From: Acidobacteriota bacterium
GTDB lineage: Bacteria > Acidobacteriota > Terriglobia > Terriglobales > SCQP01
Assembly (NCBI GenBank): GCA_027459505.1
Contig: DAIDIE010000034.1
Span: forward strand, 1-54,637
Reading direction: 5' to 3'
DNA: 54,637 nt
The notes beneath the pieces are model-generated. The model was not told the origin of the DNA and ran no database searches. It saw only the letters and a program-made list of their open reading frames with translations. Position numbers and translations under genes: made by a program. Below are positions 1 to 7,623 of the stretch, one piece after another. Position 1 is the first letter of the stretch. Every line of letters begins with the position of its first letter.

Positions 1-140
1 AGGTGGAGGGCCGCGAAATTCCGAAGGGCGGACCCCTCGCGCGGGAGAGGAGCCCGGCATCGGCGGCTTCACGTTCTCACTGGAGAACGTGCCAGCGACC
101 AACGGGAGCGGGCGGCCTGAAGGAGACGAGGCCGTGCCTC
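1..140 (+). repeat. Dispersed structured repeat, family 1, copy 1 (cut by window edge)
   Basis: This is the 3' three quarters of an element found five times in the window; its 5' end lies outside. It contains the perfect hairpin CACGTTCTC-ACTG-GAGAACGTG (about 69-90) and ends with GAGGC-CGT-GCCTC (128-140). It lies 57 bp upstream of the larE start in the same orientation. A small reading frame runs through it, but the frame is not preserved among copies, so I treat it as non-coding. It could be a mobile MITE-like or REP-like element, or a structured RNA. Identity as a repeat is certain from the sequence; function is unknown. Confidence 0.9.
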
Positions 141-197
141 ATTGAGCTCTCTGGACGCCGAGCCTGCCCCGCCGGAGCCGCATGGTAACCTGAAGCA

Positions 198-1055
198 GTG
201 AGCAGTCTCGGCGAAAAACGCGCCCGTTTGCACCACATTCTGCGCGAACAGGGGCCTACCCTGGTGGCCTATTCCGGGGGTGTCGACTCGGCTTGCCTGG
301 CCTTTGAGGCTTGGCAGGTAATGGGAAATGACATGCTCGCCGTGATTGCCGATTCCCCCAGCCTGCCTCGCCGCCATCTCGCCGCCGCCTTGCGCCTTGC
401 TGAGCGGCAAGGGATTCCCTGCGAGGTCATCCGGACCCAGGAGTTGCAAAACCCCGATTACCAGCGCAACGACGAGCGCCGCTGTTTCTTCTGCAAAGAC
501 GAGCTGTTTCGTCAAATGGAGAGCGAGATGAGCCGCCGCCCCCGCTTTCGCGCCTTAGCCTATGGCGTCAACGTGGATGATCGCGGCGACTTCCGCCCCG
601 GCCATCAGGCGGCCGCGCAACACGGCGTCACCGCGCCTTTGCTGCAGGCCGGGTTGGGTAAAGCCGAGGTTCGCGAGCTGGCGCGTCAGGCCGGCCTGGA
701 GGTTTGGGACCGTCCCGCCTCAGCCTGCCTCTCTTCCCGAGTGGCTTATGGAACGGCGGTAACTCCGGAAATTTTGCGCCGTATTGAGGCCGGCGAGGAA
801 ATCCTCGAGGAGTTGGGTTTTCGCCAGTTCCGCGTGCGCTACCATGGCGAGATTGCTCGTATTGAAATTGCTCGTCCGGAGCTGCCCAGGGCGCTGGACC
901 TGGAAATGGCCGACCGCCTTACAGAACGCTTTCGCACTCTGGGATTCCGCTACGTCACCCTCGACCTGCAAGGTTATCGCACTGGTTCCATGAACGAGGT
1001 ATTGGCGCCGGAGTTGATTTCGGCGTCCAGTTTAATGGCCGCCGGCCGGAACTGA
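198..1055 (+). CDS. larE: ATP-dependent sacrificial sulfur transferase LarE
   Basis: LarE adenylates and then thiolates the carboxylates of pyridinium-3,5-biscarboxylic acid mononucleotide on the way to the nickel-pincer cofactor of lactate racemase and related enzymes. The 285-residue protein has the usual family length. The PP-loop SGGVDS lies at residues 26-31. Cys177 in the PASACLSSR segment matches the sacrificial cysteine of the Lactobacillus enzyme (Cys176). A CFFCK pair sits near residues 96-100. The start is GTG at 198. No larB, larC or larA is visible here, so the pathway partners must be elsewhere. pyrF follows 19 bp downstream on the same strand and the two may be cotranscribed. 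The family call is firm; which nickel enzyme it serves cannot be told. Confidence 0.93.
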   Translation: MSSLGEKRARLHHILREQGPTLVAYSGGVDSACLAFEAWQVMGNDMLAVIADSPSLPRRHLAAALRLAERQGIPCEVIRTQELQNPDYQRNDERRCFFCKDELFRQMESEMSRRPRFRALAYGVNVDDRGDFRPGHQAAAQHGVTAPLLQAGLGKAEVRELARQAGLEVWDRPASACLSSRVAYGTAVTPEILRRIEAGEEILEELGFRQFRVRYHGEIARIEIARPELPRALDLEMADRLTERFRTLGFRYVTLDLQGYRTGSMNEVLAPELISASSLMAAGRN

Positions 1056-1074
1056 ACGGCCAAGGCACGATTCT

Positions 1075-1815
1075 ATGTCGCAATTGCACTCGCTACGCCC
1101 TCATGAGCGCCTGATTGTGGCGCTGGATTGTTCTGAAGCCGCCGCCGCCGTGCAATGGACGCGGCGTTTGCGCGATCATATCGGGCTGGTGAAGATCGGC
1201 TTGGAGCTGTTTGTTGCCGAGGGGCCCCGCGTCGTGCATGAAATCAACGATCTCGGGGTAGGCATTTTTCTCGATTTGAAGTTCCACGACATTCCCAACA
1301 CCGTAGCTGGAGCGGTGCGCTCGGCTGGCCGGCTGGGGGTCAAAATGCTCAACGTGCACGCGGGTGGCGGCGTTGCCATGTTGCAGGCCGCCGCGCTGGC
1401 GGCCGAGGAGAGTCCCACCCAGCCGCTGCTGTTGGGCGTTACCGTCCTGACTAGCCTGCATGAGGAGTCGTTGCGCGCTTTGGGCATTGCCGGCCCGATC
1501 CCCGAACGCGTTGTGGAATGGGCGCGCTTGTGTCAGACCTGCAATCTCGGCGGTGTGGTCGCCTCCGCGCTGGAAGCCGCCCCCATTCGCCGTGCCTGTG
1601 GTCCGGATTTCGCCATCGTCACCCCTGGCATTCGCGCCTCTCAGGGCGCCCGCCACGATCAGGTGCGGGTGGCGACACCGGCTTCCGCGCGCCGCAATGG
1701 CGCCGATTACGTGGTCGTTGGCCGGGCGATTACCGGAGCCCCTGACCCGGTCGCGGCGGCTCAGGCCATGGCGGAAGAGCTGGGCGGAGTGACTCCCGAA
1801 ATGGCTGTGTCCTGA
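1075..1815 (+). CDS. pyrF: Orotidine 5'-phosphate decarboxylase
   Basis: Converts OMP to UMP, the last step of de novo pyrimidine synthesis, in the cytoplasm. The 246-residue protein starts with the VALD strand (Asp18) and has K40 in GLVKIG. The catalytic signature DLKFHDIPNT is at residues 67-76, with the Asp-Lys-Asp network. A VTPGIR phosphate-binding loop follows late in the protein. The ATG at 1075 is preceded by an AAGG purine run about 9 nt upstream. It belongs to the short (type 1) bacterial PyrF group. It lies 19 bp behind larE, and selB follows after about 120 bp. No other pyr gene is present, so the placement looks like a scattered housekeeping gene. Confidence 0.96.
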   Translation: MSQLHSLRPHERLIVALDCSEAAAAVQWTRRLRDHIGLVKIGLELFVAEGPRVVHEINDLGVGIFLDLKFHDIPNTVAGAVRSAGRLGVKMLNVHAGGGVAMLQAAALAAEESPTQPLLLGVTVLTSLHEESLRALGIAGPIPERVVEWARLCQTCNLGGVVASALEAAPIRRACGPDFAIVTPGIRASQGARHDQVRVATPASARRNGADYVVVGRAITGAPDPVAAAQAMAEELGGVTPEMAVS

Positions 1816-1937
1816 ATGGCTGCCACCCGAGCCAGGGCCGGGTTGAACTGATCTCAACTTCGAAATCGCAGGCCGAAGTGGTAGCAGAAGGTCAGAGCGG
1901 CCGTGCCGCAAAGTTGTAGCCTTGGACTGCTCCCGTC

Positions 1938-3953
1938 ATGAAATCAGTCGTTATCGGTACTGCTGGACACATCGATCACGGCAAGAGCGCCTTGGTGGAA
2001 GCGCTCACCGGCACCCACCCCGACCGGCTGGAAGAAGAGCGCCGCCGCGGCATTACCATAGACCTCGGTTTTGCCCATCTCACCCTCCCCGAAATTTCTG
2101 GACATCAGCCCCTCCGGCTGAGCTTTGTTGACGTGCCCGGGCATGAGCGCTTCGTTCGCAACATGCTGGCAGGCGTTGGTGGTATTGATCTCGTTCTGTT
2201 GGTGATTGCCGCCGATGAAGGCGTGAAGCCCCAGACCCGCGAGCATTTCGAGATTTGCCGGCTGTTGGGCATCCCGCGCGGGCTGATCGTACTATCCAAA
2301 ACCGATCTGGTCGAACCCGAATGGCTGCAGTTGGTGGAATCGGAAGTGCGTGAACTGGTACAAGGCTCGTTTCTGGAAAACGCCGCGGTGGTTCCGGTCA
2401 GCGCCCGCACCGGCGCCGGTATTGAGGTGCTGAAGAACGAGCTCCGTGTGCTTGCGGAACAGGTGCCTGGTCGCGATACAAAGCAGCCCTTCCGGCTCCC
2501 CATTGACCGCGCTTTTACTTTGAAAGGCTTTGGCACGGTCGTTACGGGCACACTGCTGCAGGGCGAAATGCAGCGCGAGCAGCCGCTTGACCTGCTGGGC
2601 TCATTGCAGGACGGAGGTTTTGCCCAACAGGAACGCCGGCATCCAGCATTGCCCGGAGGTTTGGAGCGTTCCCTCGCGCGGCCGCTGCGCTCGCGTGGCC
2701 TGCACGTCCATGGCGAAGCGACGCCGGTCGCGCGCGCCGGGCAGCGCACCGCGGTGAACCTCGCCGCCATTGAACCAGCCGAGATCCGCCGTGGCATGAC
2801 CCTGGCGCCTCCAGGCCTGTTCCGCTGCACGGTCCGCCTGGATGTCCGCTTGCAACTGCTGCCAGGCGCTCGTCCGCTGAAATCCTATTCGCGTCTGCGA
2901 CTCCATATCTACAGCCTGGATGTCACTGCCACGGTCGTTCTTCTGGAGGCCGACGTGCTCGCGCCCGGGGCATCGGCGCTCGCCCAGTTGCGTTTGCACG
3001 AGCCAGTGCTCGCGCTGCCCAACGACCGTTTTGTCCTGCGGCAGATCTCTCCCGCCGCTACGGTTGGTGGGGGCACCGTGCTGCGTGCGCTGGCGCGCCG
3101 CCCTCGCCAGCGCGAGAAAGCGGCCGCCAGCCTGCGCGATTGGGAACACGCGGGCTGGGAGGAGCGCGTCAGTGGCATGCTTGCCGAAGCGGGTGCCGAG
3201 GGCCTTGCCGAAGCCGACTTGATCGCCGCTACCGGCTTGGTGCCTGACTTCCTGCACTCTCTGCTAGAAGCGCTGCGGCGGCGTCAGGCCTGCTATGCGG
3301 CAGGGCAGAATCCACGGCTTTTTCTCCACGCCAACACCGTCCAGGAGCTCTCCGCCGCCTTGCTCGGAGCGCTGCATGCGTTTCACAGCGACAATCCTCT
3401 TTCTCCGGGCCCCGCCATCAGCGACCTGGAAGCGCGTACCGCGGCGGCCCTGCGGCTGCGGCCGGCGCCTTCCTGGCCGGTGGTGTTTCGCTTTGTCCTG
3501 CATGAACAAATCGAAGCCCGCAAGATCGAACAGGCTGGAGAGATCATCCGTGCAGCCGGACGCCAGCTCTCTCTCACGCCGGAAGAAGCCGCGGCGCGTG
3601 ACCGCATTGAGAGTGCTTTTCGCGATGCGGGACTGCGTGTTCCCCCCGTCCCGGAAGTACTCTCCGCCCTGCAACTCGATCAGCGCCGTGCCCAAAAGCT
3701 GCTGCAGCTCCTGCTGCGCGATCGCGTGCTGGTGCGGGTCAATGACGACTTGTTGTTTCATAGTTCTGCGCTGGATGCCTTGCGCACCCTTTTGCTGCGC
3801 CAGGCCAAACTAACGTCGCGCTTGAATGTCGCCGCGTTTAAGGAGCTAACCGGAGTCAGTAGAAAGTACGCGATTCCATTGCTGGAGCACCTGGACCGCT
3901 TGCGCTGGACACGGCGCGTCGCTGATGAACGCGAGATCCTGCTGCGCACCTGA
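1938..3953 (+). CDS. selB: Selenocysteine-specific translation elongation factor SelB
   Basis: GTPase that delivers Sec-tRNA to UGA codons bearing a SECIS hairpin. The G1 loop is GHIDHGKS (10-17), G3 is DVPGH (65-69) and G4 is SKTD (120-123). Domain 2 follows, and the C-terminal third consists of winged-helix modules that read the SECIS RNA. At 671 residues it is slightly longer than usual. Residues about 221-249, between LDLL and the [10 protein letters not shown] strand of domain 2, form an extra segment of roughly 24 residues coded by an imperfectly duplicated stretch (2602-2662). The reading frame stays open on both sides. No selA, selD or tRNA-Sec was found in the window, and no selenoprotein gene was recognised. 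The stop at 3951-3953 is followed at once by a fragment of the family 1 repeat. Confidence 0.93.
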   Translation: MKSVVIGTAGHIDHGKSALVEALTGTHPDRLEEERRRGITIDLGFAHLTLPEISGHQPLRLSFVDVPGHERFVRNMLAGVGGIDLVLLVIAADEGVKPQTREHFEICRLLGIPRGLIVLSKTDLVEPEWLQLVESEVRELVQGSFLENAAVVPVSARTGAGIEVLKNELRVLAEQVPGRDTKQPFRLPIDRAFTLKGFGTVVTGTLLQGEMQREQPLDLLGSLQDGGFAQQERRHPALPGGLERSLARPLRSRGLHVHGEATPVARAGQRTAVNLAAIEPAEIRRGMTLAPPGLFRCTVRLDVRLQLLPGARPLKSYSRLRLHIYSLDVTATVVLLEADVLAPGASALAQLRLHEPVLALPNDRFVLRQISPAATVGGGTVLRALARRPRQREKAAASLRDWEHAGWEERVSGMLAEAGAEGLAEADLIAATGLVPDFLHSLLEALRRRQACYAAGQNPRLFLHANTVQELSAALLGALHAFHSDNPLSPGPAISDLEARTAAALRLRPAPSWPVVFRFVLHEQIEARKIEQAGEIIRAAGRQLSLTPEEAAARDRIESAFRDAGLRVPPVPEVLSALQLDQRRAQKLLQLLLRDRVLVRVNDDLLFHSSALDALRTLLLRQAKLTSRLNVAAFKELTGVSRKYAIPLLEHLDRLRWTRRVADEREILLRT

Positions 3954-3954
3954 T

Positions 3955-3973
3955 GGAGACGAGGCCGTGCCTC
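3955..3973 (+). repeat. Family 1 repeat fragment (terminal hairpin only)
   Basis: Nineteen bases identical to the 3' end of the family 1 element, including the hairpin GAGGC-CGT-GCCTC (3961-3973), start one base after the selB stop codon. There is no T-run, so it is not a canonical intrinsic terminator, though it may protect the 3' end of the mRNA. It may be the relic of a decayed full copy. Confidence 0.7.
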
Positions 3974-4030
3974 GGCAAGGCTGGCGACAAAGGTTCGGGG
4001 GTGCCCTTTAGGGCCCACGCCCGCGGTTTG

Positions 4031-4083
4031 GGGCGGGGCCGCACACCGTAGCGGGTGGAATAAAAGCGGCGGCCGTGCCGCCT
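4031..4083 (+). repeat. Dispersed repeat, family 2, copy 1
   Basis: Shares the core GCGGGTGGAATAAAAGCGG with 31891-31940 and, less exactly, 14109-14145. It ends with the hairpin GGCGGC-CGT-GCCGCC, whose GGCCGTGCC centre is the same as in the terminal hairpin of the family 1 repeat. The hairpin finishes only 7 nt before the pcm start codon, so it could influence translation initiation of pcm; that is inference. Confidence 0.65.
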
Positions 4084-4090
4084 TGAGCTT

Positions 4091-4762
4091 ATGTTTCGCT
4101 GGCTTCCATTTCGCCGCCCTTGGTCCTCAGCCGCCCCCGCCAGCCGGCAAGGCATGCTGGAATTGCTGCGGCGGCAGGGAATCCGTGATGAGCGTGTGCT
4201 TAGAGCAATGGCGCGCGTCCCGCGTCATTGCTTCGTGCCTGAGGCGCTGCAGCCCTTGGCCTACGCCGACCAGGCCCTGGAACTGTCGTCCTGTGCCACG
4301 ATTTCGCAGCCCTACATGGTCGCCCGCATGACCGAAGCGGCCAGCCTGTCGCCCGCAGACCGCGTCCTGGAGGTCGGCACCGGCAGCGGTTATCAGGCCG
4401 CGCTCCTGGCCGAACTGGCGCAACAGGTCTTTACCGTCGAACTGGATCCTGATCTGGCCGTTGCCGCCGCGGCAACGCTGCGCCAGTTGGGCTATGCGCA
4501 CCGGGTTCAGCTCTTAGCGGGAGATGGCAATCGCGGCTGGCCCGAGTTCGCACCCTTTCAGGCTATCCTTGTGACCGCCGCCGCCCCTACTTTCCCCCGC
4601 ACTTTATTTGAACAACTCGCCGAAGGCGGCCGCCTCATTTTCCCGGAAGCCGCTGCCGGCCAGTCCTGCAGCCATCGCCTGTATAAAGTGGAGCGCCAGC
4701 ATGGCCAGCCTCGTACCAGCTTGCTTGGCTACTGCCGGTTTGTACCGCTGCGCAGCGCTTGA
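4091..4762 (+). CDS. pcm: Protein-L-isoaspartate O-methyltransferase
   Basis: SAM-dependent repair enzyme that methylates isoaspartyl residues in aged proteins. At 223 residues it is close to the family norm (about 210-220). Key motifs are the substrate-binding TISQPYMVARM (70-80), the SAM motif I VLEVGTGSGYQ (92-102), an acidic residue after strand 2 (TVELD) and a GDGNRGW loop. The N-terminal 20 residues are basic and probably not part of the fold. The start at 4091 gives the whole conserved domain; the ribosome-binding site is weak and lies beside a repeat hairpin. It stands alone between selB and a family 1 repeat, without the surE or rpoS neighbours known from proteobacteria. Confidence 0.92.
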   Translation: MFRWLPFRRPWSSAAPASRQGMLELLRRQGIRDERVLRAMARVPRHCFVPEALQPLAYADQALELSSCATISQPYMVARMTEAASLSPADRVLEVGTGSGYQAALLAELAQQVFTVELDPDLAVAAAATLRQLGYAHRVQLLAGDGNRGWPEFAPFQAILVTAAAPTFPRTLFEQLAEGGRLIFPEAAAGQSCSHRLYKVERQHGQPRTSLLGYCRFVPLRSA

Positions 4763-4793
4763 CGGCCAAATATCTCCCGGGCGAGAGCCCTCC

Positions 4794-5026
4794 CTAGGAG
4801 CGAGCCACCGAGTTCTCCCTGCGGGAGGAGATCCTCGCGCAGCAACGGCAGACGACGCCGTTGCTGGGGCCCGTCGCAGGTGGAGGGCCGCGAAATTCCG
4901 AAGGGCGGACCCCTCGCGCGGGAGAGGAGCCCGGCATCGGCGGCTTCACGTTCTCACTGGAGAACGTGCCAGCGACCCAACGGAAAGCAATGCCAGCGGG
5001 CGGCTCAGGAGACGAGGCCGTGCCTC
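4794..5026 (+). repeat. Dispersed structured repeat, family 1, copy 2 (with inserted hairpin)
   Basis: Full-length copy beginning at CTAGGAGCGAGCCACCGAG and ending in GAGGC-CGT-GCCTC. Relative to the other copies it carries about 45 extra bases near 4833-4875, after the first CTCCC-TGC-GGGAG hairpin. The extra segment is itself a perfect stem, CAGCAACGGC-AGACGAC-GCCGTTGCTG. It fills most of the interval between pcm and the next gene, in the same orientation as both. The ACTG-loop hairpin (4947-4968) is perfect. Confidence 0.9.
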
Positions 5027-5162
5027 CCTCGCTTTTTCCCCCTCTCTGCGGCCAGTGACAACCTCTGCCTTCCCACCGGCTTCCTAACTTTGGAAAAACC
5101 CGTGCACTCAGCAGCACTGCCGCTGCGGCCGGGTTCGCGAGTTGTCTCGCAGGAGGGTCACA

Positions 5163-5888
5163 GTGGCTTCACATGCAACCAGGGATCACGAAGAAATTCG
5201 CAATTGGGCGGAACAACATGGCGCCTGCCCCACCGTGGTGAGCCGCACCGGCGGCATGTTGCGCTTCGAGTTCAACCCGCAGGACTCGGGAGATACACTG
5301 CAAGGAATCAATTGGGATGATTTCTTTCAGGTGTTTGATGAGAAAGGATTGGAACTGCTCTACGACGACAAGCCGGGAAGCCGGTTTCACAAGTTCGTCT
5401 ACCCGGAAACCATTGAGGCCAAGGCCGAGCACAAGCCGCCTGCCCGCCCGGCTCGGTCGCGTCTGCGGATGGACATTCCGGAAGCAGAACGCTCCGGCGG
5501 AAGCAAACGCGCCGCGTCCGGTTCCCGGGCCAAATCCACTGCCGGAACCGCAAGTGGCCGGACTACTCGCGCCGTAGGTGCGCGTGCCGGCGCCAGTTCC
5601 AAAGGGCGCGAAAAGCAAGCCTATGCGCTGCCCAAGCGCGGCGCCGGTACCTCCGCACGTTCTTCTCGTTCCTCCAATTCGCAGGGCGGCCATTCCGTCA
5701 ACGCGGTGAGCCGCACCCGTGCCACGGCGGCCACCGGACGCACTAGCGCTGGCCGAAGCACCACGGCCGGGGCTAACAAAACCACCGCCCGCGGCAAGAC
5801 CAATGCACCCGCCAAGACGGCCGGAAAGGCCCATGGCGTCTCCGGCCGCGCCAGCCGCACCGGTAGCCGTGGCCGCAAGGCCGCTTAA
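5163..5888 (+). CDS. Small N-terminal domain with long basic disordered tail
   Basis: No characterised function. GTG at 5163 is chosen because AGGAGG (5151-5156) lies 6 nt upstream; the more upstream TTG at 5142 would place this site inside the gene. The 241-residue protein has an ordered N-terminal part (about 1-85). It begins ASHATRDHEEIRNWAEQHG and contains INWDDFFQVFDEKGLELLYDD, a pattern I associate with a widespread small uncharacterised family sometimes misnamed glucan branching enzyme. The remaining 150 residues are almost only Ala, Gly, Ser, Thr, Lys and Arg, resembling histone-H1-like or AlgP-like tails. A DNA- or RNA-associated role is plausible from composition only. A strong terminator follows at once. 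Confidence 0.8.
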   Translation: MASHATRDHEEIRNWAEQHGACPTVVSRTGGMLRFEFNPQDSGDTLQGINWDDFFQVFDEKGLELLYDDKPGSRFHKFVYPETIEAKAEHKPPARPARSRLRMDIPEAERSGGSKRAASGSRAKSTAGTASGRTTRAVGARAGASSKGREKQAYALPKRGAGTSARSSRSSNSQGGHSVNAVSRTRATAATGRTSAGRSTTAGANKTTARGKTNAPAKTAGKAHGVSGRASRTGSRGRKAA

Positions 5889-5900
5889 CATCCGGTACTC

Positions 5901-5939
5901 CCAATAGAAAAGGGCCTCGCTGAGGCCCTTTTCTATTGG
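5901..5939. terminator. Bidirectional intrinsic terminator
   Basis: Perfect 18-bp inverted repeat (5901-5918 and 5922-5939) with a GCT loop. The stem starts CCAATAGAAAAGGGCCTC, so each strand has a GC-rich core followed by TTTTCTATT. It sits between the convergent genes ending at 5888 and 5976 and can serve both. Confidence 0.9.
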
Positions 5940-5975
5940 TTCCCGTCTGCCGCTACAATTCCCGTCTGCCGCAAC

Positions 5976-7280
5976 TCAGATCGCGAGATCGGCCCGGTTG
6001 ATTTTCAGCCCGTTCAGGTTCCCCAACGCGGTCAGGGCGATCTTCTCGGTGTGGAACGTGTCCTGCGCGATTTCGCGAATCTCTTCCGCGTTAACCGATT
6101 CGATGCGCTGGATCAGTTCATCCATGTTCATGTAGCGCTCGAAATAGATCTCCTGCCGGGCCAGGTTCGACATACGCGAGCCGGTCGATTCCAGCCCTAG
6201 CATCAGGCTGCCTTTCAAACTGTCTTTGCCCCGCCGCAGCTCTTCCTCGCTGATCAGGTTGTCGCGCAGGTCCCGCAATTCGTGCAGAATCGATCCAATC
6301 ACCTGCGGTACCGTCTGTACGCTGGTTCCGGCATAAACGCTGAACACGCCGGTGTCGCGATAGGGATTCAGGTCGCTGAAAACGGCGTAGGCCAATCCCT
6401 GGCGCTCGCGAATATTCTGGAAAAGACGCGACGACATCCCGCCTCCCAGAATGCCGTTCAACACCGACCAGGCATAGCGCCTTTCATGCGTGATGGGGTA
6501 GCTTGGCAGCCCCAAAAAGACCTGCACCTGCTCCAGCTGCTTCTTGTTGCGCAGCGTGATGCGCGAGTGGCTCTTGGGCGCCAGTTCCTCAGCCCCGGAG
6601 TCTTCCGGCCGCATGTCGCGGAAAAACTGGTGCGTCAGATCCACGAGCTGACCGTGTTCCAGATTGCCGGCGGCGGCAATGACCAGGTTGGAAGGACGAA
6701 ACACCTGTCCGTAAAAACGCCGCAGCTTTTCCTGATCCAGCTTGCCAACCGTATCCTTGGTGCCCAGGATCGGGCGGCCGAGCGGATGATCTTTCCAGAA
6801 GTTTTGCGTGAAGATCTCGTGCACGAGGTAGTCGGGATTGTCCTCGTCCATCTTGATCTCCTGCAGAATCACCCCACGTTCCTTCTGGATGTCGTCTTCC
6901 CGGAAGAGTGGATTGAGGACCAGATCGGAAAGCACCTCGAAGGCAATTGGCAGGTGTTGGTCCAGCACCTTCGCCGAAAAGCAGATCATCTCTTTCGACG
7001 TGAAGGCGTCCATGTTGCCGCCAATGCAGTCCATGGAGCGGGCAATCGCTTCGGCGCTGCGGTTGGTGGTGCCTTTAAACACCATGTGCTCGATAAAGTG
7101 AGCAATACCGTTTTCTTCCGCATTTTCCGCTCGCGAACCCGCTTTGATCCACATTCCCAGCGAGACCGAGCGGACGTGCTTCATCGTTTCCGAAAGCACA
7201 CAAAGACCGTTCGGCAAAATGGTCTTCTGTACGGCTTGCGGCTCTTGTGCGAGTGCGGTGGTAGACAAGGCAGCCTCCAA
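5976..7280 (-). CDS. M16 family zinc metallopeptidase (processing-peptidase-like)
   Basis: Soluble zinc peptidase of the pitrilysin/mitochondrial-processing-peptidase type, 434 residues. The inverted zinc motif HFIEH is at residues 61-65 and the third ligand Glu141 lies in QEIKMDEDNP, 76 residues on, as the family requires. The C-terminal half carries the non-catalytic M16 domain with a GGGMSSRLFQNIRERQGLAY type segment, typical of single-gene bacterial peptidases such as those often next to polynucleotide phosphorylase. No convincing signal peptide is present, so it is probably cytoplasmic. It is monocistronic, between a shared terminator and a 340-bp upstream region divergent from rlmN. Substrate unknown. 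Confidence 0.93.
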   Translation of the reverse strand: MEAALSTTALAQEPQAVQKTILPNGLCVLSETMKHVRSVSLGMWIKAGSRAENAEENGIAHFIEHMVFKGTTNRSAEAIARSMDCIGGNMDAFTSKEMICFSAKVLDQHLPIAFEVLSDLVLNPLFREDDIQKERGVILQEIKMDEDNPDYLVHEIFTQNFWKDHPLGRPILGTKDTVGKLDQEKLRRFYGQVFRPSNLVIAAAGNLEHGQLVDLTHQFFRDMRPEDSGAEELAPKSHSRITLRNKKQLEQVQVFLGLPSYPITHERRYAWSVLNGILGGGMSSRLFQNIRERQGLAYAVFSDLNPYRDTGVFSVYAGTSVQTVPQVIGSILHELRDLRDNLISEEELRRGKDSLKGSLMLGLESTGSRMSNLARQEIYFERYMNMDELIQRIESVNAEEIREIAQDTFHTEKIALTALGNLNGLKINRADLAI

Positions 7281-7623
7281 GGACCTCTAAACCAAGAACT
7301 GCTCGAATCCTCTTGGCAAATACGGCGTTACGGGCAGTGGTGACGCATGGTGGCACTAACGGCCGTTCCGGCCAGCGAGGGGACTCCAATCTTTGCAGAT
7401 GCCCACGTCTGGCGAACCGTCCACCTGAAACCGGCCTACTTTGATGAATGCCGGGAGATTCGGTGGGGGATGCGGCTCACCTCAGGGTCCATTTCCCTGA
7501 AAAACCGTTACTGATATTCTGACACAATCCCGGCAGGTGGAGGAAGTTCTTGTTTTTCAGTAACATAGGAGTGTTGGCAGGGCGCCTGCCGGTTACGTAG
7601 CCTGTCCTTTTGAACTCTGGAAA
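7281..7623. other. Divergent intergenic region between M16 peptidase and rlmN
   Basis: No gene is supported in these 343 bases. Near the rlmN side there is an inverted pair CTGAAAAAC (7497-7505) and GTTTTTCAG (7552-7560). A small hairpin GGCAGG-GCG-CCTGCC follows at 7576-7590, 33 bp before the rlmN ATG. These may be regulatory or 5' UTR structures for rlmN. No clear -35/-10 pair could be fixed by eye. Confidence 0.4.

Noticed and set aside
1938-3953. Frameshift in selB at the domain 2 insertion
   Set aside because: The reading frame and motifs on both sides are continuous, so an in-frame insertion is the simpler reading.
4880-5320. Repeat-encoded peptide (MEGREIPKGG...) recurring in copies of the family 1 element
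   Set aside because: The frame breaks at different points in different copies, and the conserved features are base-paired stems rather than codons.
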